Assembly (NCBI GenBank): GCA_023379345.1
Contig: JAMCUV010000083.1
Coordinates: 1-18,307 of the forward strand
Direction of reading: 5' to 3'
Length of the DNA stretch: 18,307 bases
Source of the DNA: Thermoplasmatota archaeon
Lineage (GTDB): Archaea; Thermoplasmatota; Thermoplasmata; Thermoplasmatales; Thermoplasmataceae
The position numbers and the translations under genes are program-made. The notes beneath the pieces were generated by a model. It saw only the letters and a list, made by a program, of their open reading frames with translations, had not been told where the DNA came from and searched no databases. Positions within the stretch are counted from its first letter, which is position 1. The number at the start of each line of letters is the position of its first letter. Below, in pieces: positions 6,437-13,565 of the stretch.

Positions 6437-7720
6437 ATGATGATTTCATTTCCTTTCTATATTTCCGCCGCAATCTTTGCCATTACTTTGTTTCTTGTAA
6501 TTAAAAGGCCCAAGAATATAGGCATAGGTTATTCTGCCCTGATTGGGGCTGCCGCCAGCTATGCTCTGGGCCTTATTAATTTCTCCAGTGTCATGGCGGT
6601 ATGGGACATTGTATGGAATGCTACATTTACATTCATTGCAATAATTCTAATTTCACTTGCACTGGATGAGGCGGGCGTATTCAAGTACGCAGCCCTGAGG
6701 ATTGCGCGTATGGCGGGAGGACATGGAAACCTGCTGTTCCTGTTTATTATAATTCTCGGATCCGGGATATCAGCAATATTTGCCAATGACGGTACTGCCC
6801 TTATCCTCACTCCCATAGTGTACGAAATGCTTGTGAACATGGACGTGGATAAGAAATACATTCTCCCCTTCATAATGGCAACTGGCTTCATTGCGGATTC
6901 TGCTTCCTTACCTCTCTCTGTGAGCAACCTGGTGAATATAGTTAGCACCACTTATTTCCACATCTCATTCCTCGGCTACGCCAGGGTGATGATACTCCCA
7001 GACCTTGTGTCAATCGCTGCATCCCTTGGTATTCTGTACATCTTCTACCGGAAAACAGTCATATCTCAGTATTCAACAGAAACCCTTGGAAATCCAAGGG
7101 AGGTAATACGATCTCCACTCATTGCAAAGATGAGTATTCCGGTCATCATAGTTCTCATCATCCTTTATTCTATTGGCGGTATATACAACGTTCCCATTGC
7201 ATTCATATCGGTGGCGGTTGCAGCATTTGTGATGATCTCAGCAAGGTCAAGCGGTGACATAGACACAGTCAAGATCATCAAGGAAGCCCCATGGCAGATC
7301 GTCATATTTTCATTCGGCATGTATCTTGTAGTCTACGGGCTCGGCTTGAACGGCCTAACGGAAATGATGGTGATTTTACTGTCACACATCGTGTCATTGC
7401 CAGGCCCACTTCCATATGTATTTTCAGGATATTTCTTCGCCTTCCTGGCTTCCAGCATGAACAACATGCCCTCTGTAATGCTTGGCGCACTCTCAATTTC
7501 CTCGATACATAACGCTAGATATCTGATTTACACAAATGTCATCGGCAATGATATCGGTCCAAAATTCACTCCAATAGGATCGCTTGCCACACTTCTCTGG
7601 CTTCACACGCTGGATCGTAAAAATGGTATAAAAATTGGGTACGGGTATTACATGAAGGTAGGATTCATAATTGCGTTGCCAGTCCTGACCTTCACGCTTC
7701 TTTCCCTGTACTTCCTCTAA
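6437..7720 (+). CDS. arsB: ArsB-type arsenite efflux permease
   Basis: A highly hydrophobic protein with about 12 predicted helices of the ArsB/ion-transporter superfamily. Diagnostic segments are LDEAGVFKYAALRIAR, GISAIFANDGTALILTPIV, SLPLSVSNLVNIVS and near the C-terminus IGNDIGPKFTPIGSLATLLWLH. ArsB exports As(OH)3 or Sb(OH)3 across the cytoplasmic membrane, alone or with an ArsA ATPase; no arsA is visible. An upstream ATG at 6368 in the same frame would add 23 residues, but it lies before the predicted TATA/operator and would put Cys-containing, non-ArsB sequence at the front. Starting at 6437 (or the next ATG, 6440) gives about 427 residues, the usual ArsB size. It is divergent from the DsrE-FmdE-ArsR operon and shares its operator region. 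Confidence 0.88.
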   Translation: MMISFPFYISAAIFAITLFLVIKRPKNIGIGYSALIGAAASYALGLINFSSVMAVWDIVWNATFTFIAIILISLALDEAGVFKYAALRIARMAGGHGNLLFLFIIILGSGISAIFANDGTALILTPIVYEMLVNMDVDKKYILPFIMATGFIADSASLPLSVSNLVNIVSTTYFHISFLGYARVMILPDLVSIAASLGILYIFYRKTVISQYSTETLGNPREVIRSPLIAKMSIPVIIVLIILYSIGGIYNVPIAFISVAVAAFVMISARSSGDIDTVKIIKEAPWQIVIFSFGMYLVVYGLGLNGLTEMMVILLSHIVSLPGPLPYVFSGYFFAFLASSMNNMPSVMLGALSISSIHNARYLIYTNVIGNDIGPKFTPIGSLATLLWLHTLDRKNGIKIGYGYYMKVGFIIALPVLTFTLLSLYFL

Positions 7721-7723
7721 TTA

Positions 7724-8791
7724 TTACTCTTCCGGCCTGTGCCCCGGAATTGCGCGCTTCTCCGCAGCTTCCTTGCTGAACATGTTTTTGAGAAACATTC
7801 CTGTGTTCAGCCAGGCATAGACCCAGAGTATGTTGAGTATCACGGCAATGGTGACAAATGCCCAGAGAAGTGCATAGAAATGGGTGAACCCCAGAATTCT
7901 TATGGTTGAAGTGGCAAATAGCCCCAGAGGGAAACCATAAGCCCATACTCCAAGAGTTCCCCTGGCGGGATGCGTGAATATGAGTATCACCACAACAAGG
8001 AAATTCCAGACTTCGAACCCCCAGAGCAGCACAGATAGCCATTCTACGGATGATCCGCCTATGAAAAGCTGATCTATCTTCCCGAACCCAGCCAGTGAGA
8101 AGAGGTTGATGATTATAAGACTGGATATTCCCACAGGCAGCATTGTGGTGGGCAATGTCTCATGGACCTTGGTGGAAACATGGCCAGCCAGTGCCAGTGA
8201 TCCTATGAATATGAACAGGAAGAAGAATATGCCAAGCCCCATAAGAACCAGGAAGTACATTGTCTGTGCTTCAATCCCCCCATAAAACTTCATAAGTGAT
8301 CCCGCAAGGAATACACTTGTGCCGATTGCAAGTGGTGGTATAACAATGGCGTAGTTCATTTCCCTTGGATTTATCTCCTTGGTATACAGTCTGTATCCCA
8401 GGAGAACACCCAGACCCAGTGCCAGGATATAGTTGGCATAGAAGTCTACAGCCGAAAGAGCTGCCGTGGGACCAGAAAGACCGAAGAAGTATATGAGCTG
8501 GTAATTGCCCACGAATCCAATTATGGGAATCAGTGCAGTGAAACTAAGCCTGGTAAGGTTGTTCCAGTGCGAGAATACACGATCCTTCATGGCGAACCCA
8601 CGATACACCCAGATGCCGAATATGACCACAAAGATTGAAATCCCAAGTATTGAGAAGGCTTCTGCAACATACCTGAAGGCAATGCTGCCCGTTTCCCCGA
8701 AAGCAAGAATATAAACCTGGGCCAGTGCAAGAGTTGATATTGCAATGCCAAACCATTCGGATCCAAATAGATTAAGCGTGCTTTTTCTCAT
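7724..8791 (-). CDS. TDT family anion channel/transporter (TehA/SLAC1/Mae1-like)
   Basis: A 355-residue membrane protein with the pattern of about ten helices of the tellurite-resistance/dicarboxylate transporter family (PF03595-like). Family-like segments are SEWFGIAISTLALAQVY in helix 1, HWNNLTRLSFTALIPI around residues 75-90, and GVWAYGFPLGLFATSTIRIL around 283-302, the region that in TehA and SLAC1 contains the pore-gating Phe helix. Members conduct small anions such as nitrate or chloride, or export malate, sulfite or related anions; the substrate here is unknown. It follows the CMD-like gene by 44 bases, with AAGGAGT 12 bases before the ATG, an unusually long spacing. Its stop codon lies 3 bases from the convergent arsB stop, so the two genes end almost tail to tail. 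Confidence 0.8.
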   Translation of the reverse strand: MRKSTLNLFGSEWFGIAISTLALAQVYILAFGETGSIAFRYVAEAFSILGISIFVVIFGIWVYRGFAMKDRVFSHWNNLTRLSFTALIPIIGFVGNYQLIYFFGLSGPTAALSAVDFYANYILALGLGVLLGYRLYTKEINPREMNYAIVIPPLAIGTSVFLAGSLMKFYGGIEAQTMYFLVLMGLGIFFFLFIFIGSLALAGHVSTKVHETLPTTMLPVGISSLIIINLFSLAGFGKIDQLFIGGSSVEWLSVLLWGFEVWNFLVVVILIFTHPARGTLGVWAYGFPLGLFATSTIRILGFTHFYALLWAFVTIAVILNILWVYAWLNTGMFLKNMFSKEAAEKRAIPGHRPEE

Positions 8792-8803
8792 GATAAAATC
8801 ATT

Positions 8804-8810
8804 ACTCCTT
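8804..8810 (-). promoter_or_regulatory. Shine-Dalgarno site of the TDT gene
   Basis: Minus-strand AAGGAGT precedes the ATG at 8791 by 12 bases. No other in-frame ATG, GTG or TTG lies closer, so the start is kept despite the long spacing. Confidence 0.4.
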
Positions 8811-8835
8811 TATTTACTCCATAAACTACGAGGAT

Positions 8836-9558
8836 TTACCACTTGAGTATCTCCATTGCAGAAGTCAGAGCACGGTTGCCTGTTATGAATCTGGTGAGAA
8901 ATAGAGCATCCTCCATTTCTTCTTTCTTCCCGCCATTGAGGAAGAACTGTGTCAAATAGACGCGAGCGCATTCCTCGTATCGTATTGAGATGCTCACTGC
9001 AAATGCCATGAGGAAGAGATATTTCTGTTCAACCTCGAAGGGCGACATCAATTCTGCCTTCTCCTTGAGATGCTCCTCCAGCAGGTTGAATGATACAGAT
9101 GCCAGGGAACTGAGGTTTTCTGGAAGAAAATCCATTCCAGATTCTGTCTTCACATGGTTAAGTATCTTCTCAATCTCAGCACTTTTGTGAGATGGTCCCG
9201 TGAATTTCTCCACGATTGGCTGTATGGTTCCCATAAGTGCCATTGTAGAGGACATAAGTGCCATCTTTGCAGCCTTTATTGAATCAAGAACCTCCAACAT
9301 GCTGGCTCCAAACTTCTGGGCCAGTTTGAAGTGAATCATTGCGGAATCCGACTGGCCGTTGGCTAAAGACACTGAAAGCGCAGTAAGCGCCAGAATTTTT
9401 TTTGGAAGCTTTATCCTCCCAAGATACAGGGTATTGTTCTCCCTGAACTGCTCCTTGGCCATTTCCACATTATGATTGCCTAAAAGTTTAATTACTTCAG
9501 GCATGGCACCAAGCGTGGATTTCGCAAATCTCTCGATCTCTTCCATTTCATTGCTCAT
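8836..9558 (-). CDS. Degenerate AhpD/carboxymuconolactone decarboxylase-like protein (two repeats)
   Basis: A 240-residue, all-helical protein with two similar halves. KKILALTALSVSLANGQSDSAMIHFKLAQKFGASMLEVLDSI at about 53-94 and EQKYLFLMAFAVSISIRYEECARVYLTQFFLNGG at about 177-210 follow the AhpD/CMD helix pattern. The family motif ExxCxxCxxxHxxxAxxxG is decayed: half 1 keeps His76, Ala80 and Gly84 but has Gln69 and Ser72 in place of both Cys; half 2 keeps one Cys (Cys197) but has Tyr201 for the His. A peroxidase or thiol-disulfide function through CxxC is therefore unlikely. It is the first gene of a probable two-gene transcript with the TDT transporter, so a regulatory or assembly role is conceivable but unproven. 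Confidence 0.6.
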   Translation of the reverse strand: MSNEMEEIERFAKSTLGAMPEVIKLLGNHNVEMAKEQFRENNTLYLGRIKLPKKILALTALSVSLANGQSDSAMIHFKLAQKFGASMLEVLDSIKAAKMALMSSTMALMGTIQPIVEKFTGPSHKSAEIEKILNHVKTESGMDFLPENLSSLASVSFNLLEEHLKEKAELMSPFEVEQKYLFLMAFAVSISIRYEECARVYLTQFFLNGGKKEEMEDALFLTRFITGNRALTSAMEILKW

Positions 9559-9696
9559 AACTGAAGAATAAGGGTATCCTACTTAACGGATGTTAGCAAT
9601 AAATTGTATTATGGGAATTAATGAAGCAAATCTTGCGGAATTGCATCGCCTGTTCGTTCTCTCAATCAGGAAAAGCCAGGTTGACTCGAGGCAGGT

Positions 9697-10155
9697 CTAG
9701 GGTATTTCATCAAGTATGACCTCGAAGTCTATATCATAAATTCCAAATTCCGGGAGTAATTTTCTGGCGTAGTTTCTCACCTCACCACATTCCTCCCCAA
9801 CCATCTGAATATGGAATCTTCTGGAGCCTGTCGTTATCATGAATTTCTTTATGCGCTTTTCCTTCTTGACAAGTGCAACAAAATCATCTATTCTCTCAGG
9901 TGGAACGTTGAAACCTATCATGGCCTTGCATCCGAGACCCAGTTTTCCGTAGTCAATTTCTGCCCGGCACGACTTTATGATTCCTCTCTGCCGCAAGAGT
10001 ATCATCCTGTCGCGAACGGTCCATAGATTCTTACCTGTTCTGTCAGCAACCTCATTGTATGTCAATGAGCAGTCCTCCTCCACGAGATCAATAATGTCCA
10101 TGTCCAGCTGATCCAGTTTGAAAGGTTTCATTATTGTCAGATATTCAGACAACAT
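9697..10155 (-). CDS. Lrp/AsnC family transcriptional regulator
   Basis: A 152-residue protein with an N-terminal helix-turn-helix (LDQLDMDIIDLVEEDCSLTY, then NEVADRTGKNLWTVRDRMILLRQRGIIK, residues about 14-61). A C-terminal RAM-like alpha/beta domain follows, with KAMIGFNVPPERIDDFVALVKKEKRIKKFMITTGSRRFHIQMVG. Members form dimers or octamers and usually bind amino acids or related metabolites. An internal ATG (Met9, at 10131) is another possible start; neither has a good ribosome site. The gene is divergent from the M48-like membrane protein with a 96-base gap, so it may control that gene, itself, or both. The effector is unknown. Confidence 0.85.
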   Translation of the reverse strand: MLSEYLTIMKPFKLDQLDMDIIDLVEEDCSLTYNEVADRTGKNLWTVRDRMILLRQRGIIKSCRAEIDYGKLGLGCKAMIGFNVPPERIDDFVALVKKEKRIKKFMITTGSRRFHIQMVGEECGEVRNYARKLLPEFGIYDIDFEVILDEIP

Positions 10156-10216
10156 TTAACACTGTCGGAAATTCGGCAGAAATAGCGATGGTAGAGATGT
10201 GGAGCAATTGATCGAT

Positions 10217-10229
10217 TTTATTATATATT
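10217..10229 (+). promoter_or_regulatory. TATA-like box for the M48-like membrane protein gene
   Basis: TTTTATTATATAT is centred about 28 bases before the ATG at 10252 and no Shine-Dalgarno site follows, matching a leaderless promoter. A second A/T-rich run (10237-10250) lies directly before the ATG. Confidence 0.5.
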
Positions 10230-10251
10230 TGCAAGTTCTATATATTATAAC

Positions 10252-11256
10252 ATGAAGAGCACCACAAGGCGAGTAATTTTTTCATCTGCTCCATTCATTA
10301 CCATTTATCTGGCAATTTTCCTGATCCCCCAGCTAGTCCAGTCCAGCAGGATCACACTTGGTGAGGGTGTTGCACTGGCTCTTCCATTTTCCATAGCTGT
10401 TGCTTTTATCCTCCTGAAGTTTGGTCAAGCCCAGAGCCTTCACCATATCAGAGCTCGTATATTCCTGGTTGCTTCGGTCTTTTCATACACTTTCATTGGG
10501 TCGGTTGTCTATATCCTCTCTGCCCATGGCACAGTGAACAGGTTGTTACTCTTAATCCCCATAGATGTGGTCATACTGGCAGTTCCTTCATATCTGCTGT
10601 ACAGAATTGGAAAGCCCGCAATTCTGAATCCTGAGGACTTGAGCCATGAATACACTGAAAGATTGCACCGCCTCCTGGGTACTTCTGATGATGAACATCA
10701 TGGAGTTTACATTTCCCGGAAGAGGATAGTGAGATCATATGCTGAGACATCCAACGGAAAGGACTGGCACGTCTTGCTGAATCAGGATGCAATCCAGCAG
10801 CTGGATCCATATCAAATCGACGCGGTACTTCTGGATGCATATTATTCCCATAAAAACGGTGTAGCAAAGAAACTGATTCTGGGTGGAGCAGCATATGTGA
10901 TTGTTTCTGTTGATCTTCTGCTGATTCCATCAATCCTTGTCACTCTGATCTCCTCTGCGTATTTTATCTATCCACTAATTTTCTCAGTTATAGGATTTGT
11001 GATGATTGTGGCAATTCCTTTCTTCATCCTGTCCCTTACACAATTTCTTCAGTCCAATGCAGACAGAGATGTTATCAGGCATCTTTCAAATGCTGATTCA
11101 TTTACTTCCGCCATACAGAAGAAGTCGTCTCTGATGATACCGCTGCGTCCCATGACACAGAAACAGCAGATGAGATATTCAAAGAGAGTCAGCCGGATTA
11201 CTGAGAAGAGGATTAACAAAATACGAAAGTTCATCGCAGCATCCGGAAAGGTGTGA
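10252..11256 (+). CDS. M48-like (HtpX/Ste24-type) membrane protein lacking the zinc site
   Basis: A 334-residue membrane protein with four hydrophobic segments in the N-terminal 120 residues and two more at about 207-262, the layout of M48 membrane proteases. The segment HVLLNQDAIQQLDPYQIDAVLLDAYYSHKNG (residues 173-203) aligns by eye with the M48 stretch ending in the AVLAHELxHxxN core, and QSNADRDVIRHLSNADSFTSAIQKK (267-291) with the third-ligand region REYxAD..A...nP..L..AL.K. The HExxH is replaced by Asp195-Ala-Tyr-Tyr-Ser199 and the third-ligand Glu by Gln267, so all three zinc ligands are gone and the protein cannot be a normal metalloprotease. It may be a pseudo-protease with a binding or regulatory role. 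The tail (about 300-334) is very basic. The resemblance is judged by eye and needs a profile search. Confidence 0.55.
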   Translation: MKSTTRRVIFSSAPFITIYLAIFLIPQLVQSSRITLGEGVALALPFSIAVAFILLKFGQAQSLHHIRARIFLVASVFSYTFIGSVVYILSAHGTVNRLLLLIPIDVVILAVPSYLLYRIGKPAILNPEDLSHEYTERLHRLLGTSDDEHHGVYISRKRIVRSYAETSNGKDWHVLLNQDAIQQLDPYQIDAVLLDAYYSHKNGVAKKLILGGAAYVIVSVDLLLIPSILVTLISSAYFIYPLIFSVIGFVMIVAIPFFILSLTQFLQSNADRDVIRHLSNADSFTSAIQKKSSLMIPLRPMTQKQQMRYSKRVSRITEKRINKIRKFIAASGKV

Positions 11257-11341
11257 CTGCTATCTTCTGCGAATAATTCCATTTATGCCATGTCACTACA
11301 TGTCTCATTGAAGTCTGAACTCTGGTTGTTCCCTGTTAAGG

Positions 11342-11350
11342 TATAAATAC
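11342..11350 (+). promoter_or_regulatory. TATA box of the glgB-glgE-treS-mak operon
   Basis: TATAAATAC, preceded by AAGG, is centred about 27 bases before the glgB ATG at 11373. There is no Shine-Dalgarno site, so the transcript is probably leaderless. It is the clearest TATA box in this block; none was noticed further inside the run. Confidence 0.55.
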
Positions 11351-11372
11351 GAAAAGCTGCTATTAAATTTGA

Positions 11373-13565
11373 ATGCATGCGGCACCCAACTTCTGGAATG
11401 ATGCGGAAAATATCATAAAGTTTAGCAGTAGCCACCCAGAAAAAATTCTGGGGCCGCATTTAGTCAAGGAAGGCAGCGAGGTAAGATTCTTCCTTCCACG
11501 ATCAACCCGGGCCTGGATAGAATGTGCTGGGAAGAGGATAGAAGTTAGTAACATTGGCAATGGCCTCTATGCCGGTACAATCCCAACATCCTCCGGAAGG
11601 CAGTATCTGATCTGCTGGGAAGACAGCAGCGGCTATGTTTCACGATCACATGATCCGTATGCCTTTGCTCCCCTGCTGACTGATCTTGACGCATACCTAT
11701 TCAAGAAGGGTGAAGATTACATGGCATACCGTGTTTTCGGGGCCCACTCCACGAAATACCCTGAAGCCAAAGGCACCCGGTTTGTTGTCTGGGCTCCAAA
11801 CGCTTTGGCTGTGTCGGTCATAGGCAACTTTAACCACTGGAATAGTGGCGAACACCCAATGATCAATGTGAAGGACTCAGGTATATGGGAGATATTCATT
11901 CCGGAGTGCGTGGATGGGGAGGTCTATAAATTTGCAATGAAAACGCAACAGGGCACCGTGGTGGAGAAGACAGATCCCTTTGCTGCCCGGGCAGAATTGC
12001 GTCCCCGCACAGCCTCCATTGTTCACAATACGACATTCAGGTGGAAGGACCGTTTGTGGCTGGACAGGCGTGCTGATCTCGTTGCAGCTGAAACTCCCAT
12101 GTCAATATACGAGGTTCATCTGGGCTCCTGGGCCAGGTCGTCAGACGGTGGCTATCTAAATTACCGGGATCTGGCACCGCTCATTGCCGACCATATGAAC
12201 AGGATGGGATTCACCCATGTTGAGCTTCTTCCCGTGATGGAGCACCCTTTCGATGGCTCCTGGGGATATCAGGTGATAAACTATTATGCACCTACATCAA
12301 GATATGGGAGCCCAGACGATTTCCGCTTCTTCATCAACTATATGCATTCTCGGAGCATAGGGGTTATTCTTGACTGGGTTCCAGCACACTTCCCTGAGGA
12401 TGCTTACGGTCTTGCTGAGTTCGACGGCACGCACCTGTTCGAGGACCCTGATCCCAGAAAAGGCCGTCACCCGGACTGGGGAACATATATTTTCAATTAT
12501 GGCAGCGGGGGAGTTACAAGCTTCCTGGTCTCCAATGCGGTCTACTGGCTGGAGATGTTCCATGCCGATGGCATAAGGATTGATGCTGTTTCATCAATGC
12601 TCTACCTGGACTATTCCAGAAAACCAGGGGAATGGATACCCAATGCATATGGAGGAAACCAGAATCTTGAGGCAATAGAATTTCTCCGGAAGGTTAATGG
12701 AACAGTGCATTCCAGGTTCCCCGGAGCTCTGATGATAGCTGAGGAATCAACGTCCTGGCCCAATGTTACAGGACCCATATCATCAGGCGGCCTGGGCTTT
12801 GACATGAAGTGGAACATGGGCTGGATGCATGACACCCTGGACTTCTTCTCCACTGATCCACTTTACAAAAAATACCGCATGGACAATCTCACATTTTCCG
12901 TCTGGTATGCATTTTCCGAAAAGTTTGTGCTTCCCATATCCCATGATGAGGTGGTTCATGGTAAAGGCTCTCTTTACGGCAAGATGCCAGGGGATGCATG
13001 GCAGAAGCATGCCAACATACGGCTCCTTCTGTCGTATATGTTTTCATTTCCGGGAAAGAAATTGCTCTTCATGGGAAACGAAACCGCAATGGAAAAGGAA
13101 TGGAATTATGCGTCACCCCTGCCCATTGATGCTGACGACGCAGTGCAGTCAGGAATCATGCTGCTCCTGCATGACCTCAATGAAATATACAAGAAGTATG
13201 AACTGGGGAAATCCGATTTCAGCCCGGAACGTTTCAGGTGGATCGATTTCAAGGACAGTGAAAATACGGTGATATCCTTCATGAGGCAATCCGCTGGCGA
13301 ATCGGAAAATATCTTATTCATTTTCAATTTCACGCCTGTTGTAAGGTACAACTACAGGATTGGAGTACCAAAAAGCGGTAAATACATGGAGATTCTCAAT
13401 TCAGATGCCTCAGTGTATGGAGGTTCCGGCGTTGGCAATTTTGGCTTGACAGAATCCCAGAACATACCAATGCATGGGCTGGAGAACTCAGTTGAAATGA
13501 CACTGCCACCTCTGGGCTGTATAATACTCAAGAATGGATCAGGTGATATGAATGAAGACAGATGA
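11373..13565 (+). CDS. glgB: 1,4-alpha-glucan branching enzyme (GH13)
   Basis: A 730-residue enzyme, the usual size of full-length bacterial-type GlgB. It has an N-terminal beta-sandwich (about 25-107), a CBM48 domain (about 117-222, with FVVWAPNA and GNFNHWN), the GH13 barrel (from MSIYEVHLGSW at 243) and a C-terminal beta domain. Catalytic residues are visible: nucleophile Asp404 in DGIRIDAV, acid/base Glu457 in MIAEEST and Asp525 in SHDEVVHGK, almost at the same positions as in E. coli GlgB. The enzyme cuts alpha-1,4 chains and makes alpha-1,6 branches in glycogen. It leads the operon: glgE starts inside its last codons. The start is fixed by the TATA box at leaderless distance. Confidence 0.97.
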   Translation: MHAAPNFWNDAENIIKFSSSHPEKILGPHLVKEGSEVRFFLPRSTRAWIECAGKRIEVSNIGNGLYAGTIPTSSGRQYLICWEDSSGYVSRSHDPYAFAPLLTDLDAYLFKKGEDYMAYRVFGAHSTKYPEAKGTRFVVWAPNALAVSVIGNFNHWNSGEHPMINVKDSGIWEIFIPECVDGEVYKFAMKTQQGTVVEKTDPFAARAELRPRTASIVHNTTFRWKDRLWLDRRADLVAAETPMSIYEVHLGSWARSSDGGYLNYRDLAPLIADHMNRMGFTHVELLPVMEHPFDGSWGYQVINYYAPTSRYGSPDDFRFFINYMHSRSIGVILDWVPAHFPEDAYGLAEFDGTHLFEDPDPRKGRHPDWGTYIFNYGSGGVTSFLVSNAVYWLEMFHADGIRIDAVSSMLYLDYSRKPGEWIPNAYGGNQNLEAIEFLRKVNGTVHSRFPGALMIAEESTSWPNVTGPISSGGLGFDMKWNMGWMHDTLDFFSTDPLYKKYRMDNLTFSVWYAFSEKFVLPISHDEVVHGKGSLYGKMPGDAWQKHANIRLLLSYMFSFPGKKLLFMGNETAMEKEWNYASPLPIDADDAVQSGIMLLLHDLNEIYKKYELGKSDFSPERFRWIDFKDSENTVISFMRQSAGESENILFIFNFTPVVRYNYRIGVPKSGKYMEILNSDASVYGGSGVGNFGLTESQNIPMHGLENSVEMTLPPLGCIILKNGSGDMNEDR
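13541..13546 (+). promoter_or_regulatory. Shine-Dalgarno site of glgE
   Basis: AGGTGA lies 5 bases before the ATG at 13552, inside the last codons of glgB. It supports this start and translational coupling between the two genes. Confidence 0.5.

Noticed and set aside
12829..13272. Plus-strand open frame of 147 codons inside glgB
   Set aside because: It is out of frame with glgB over a region where the glgB reading carries the conserved SHDE motif; composition is Cys/Met/Ser-rich and unlike a real protein.
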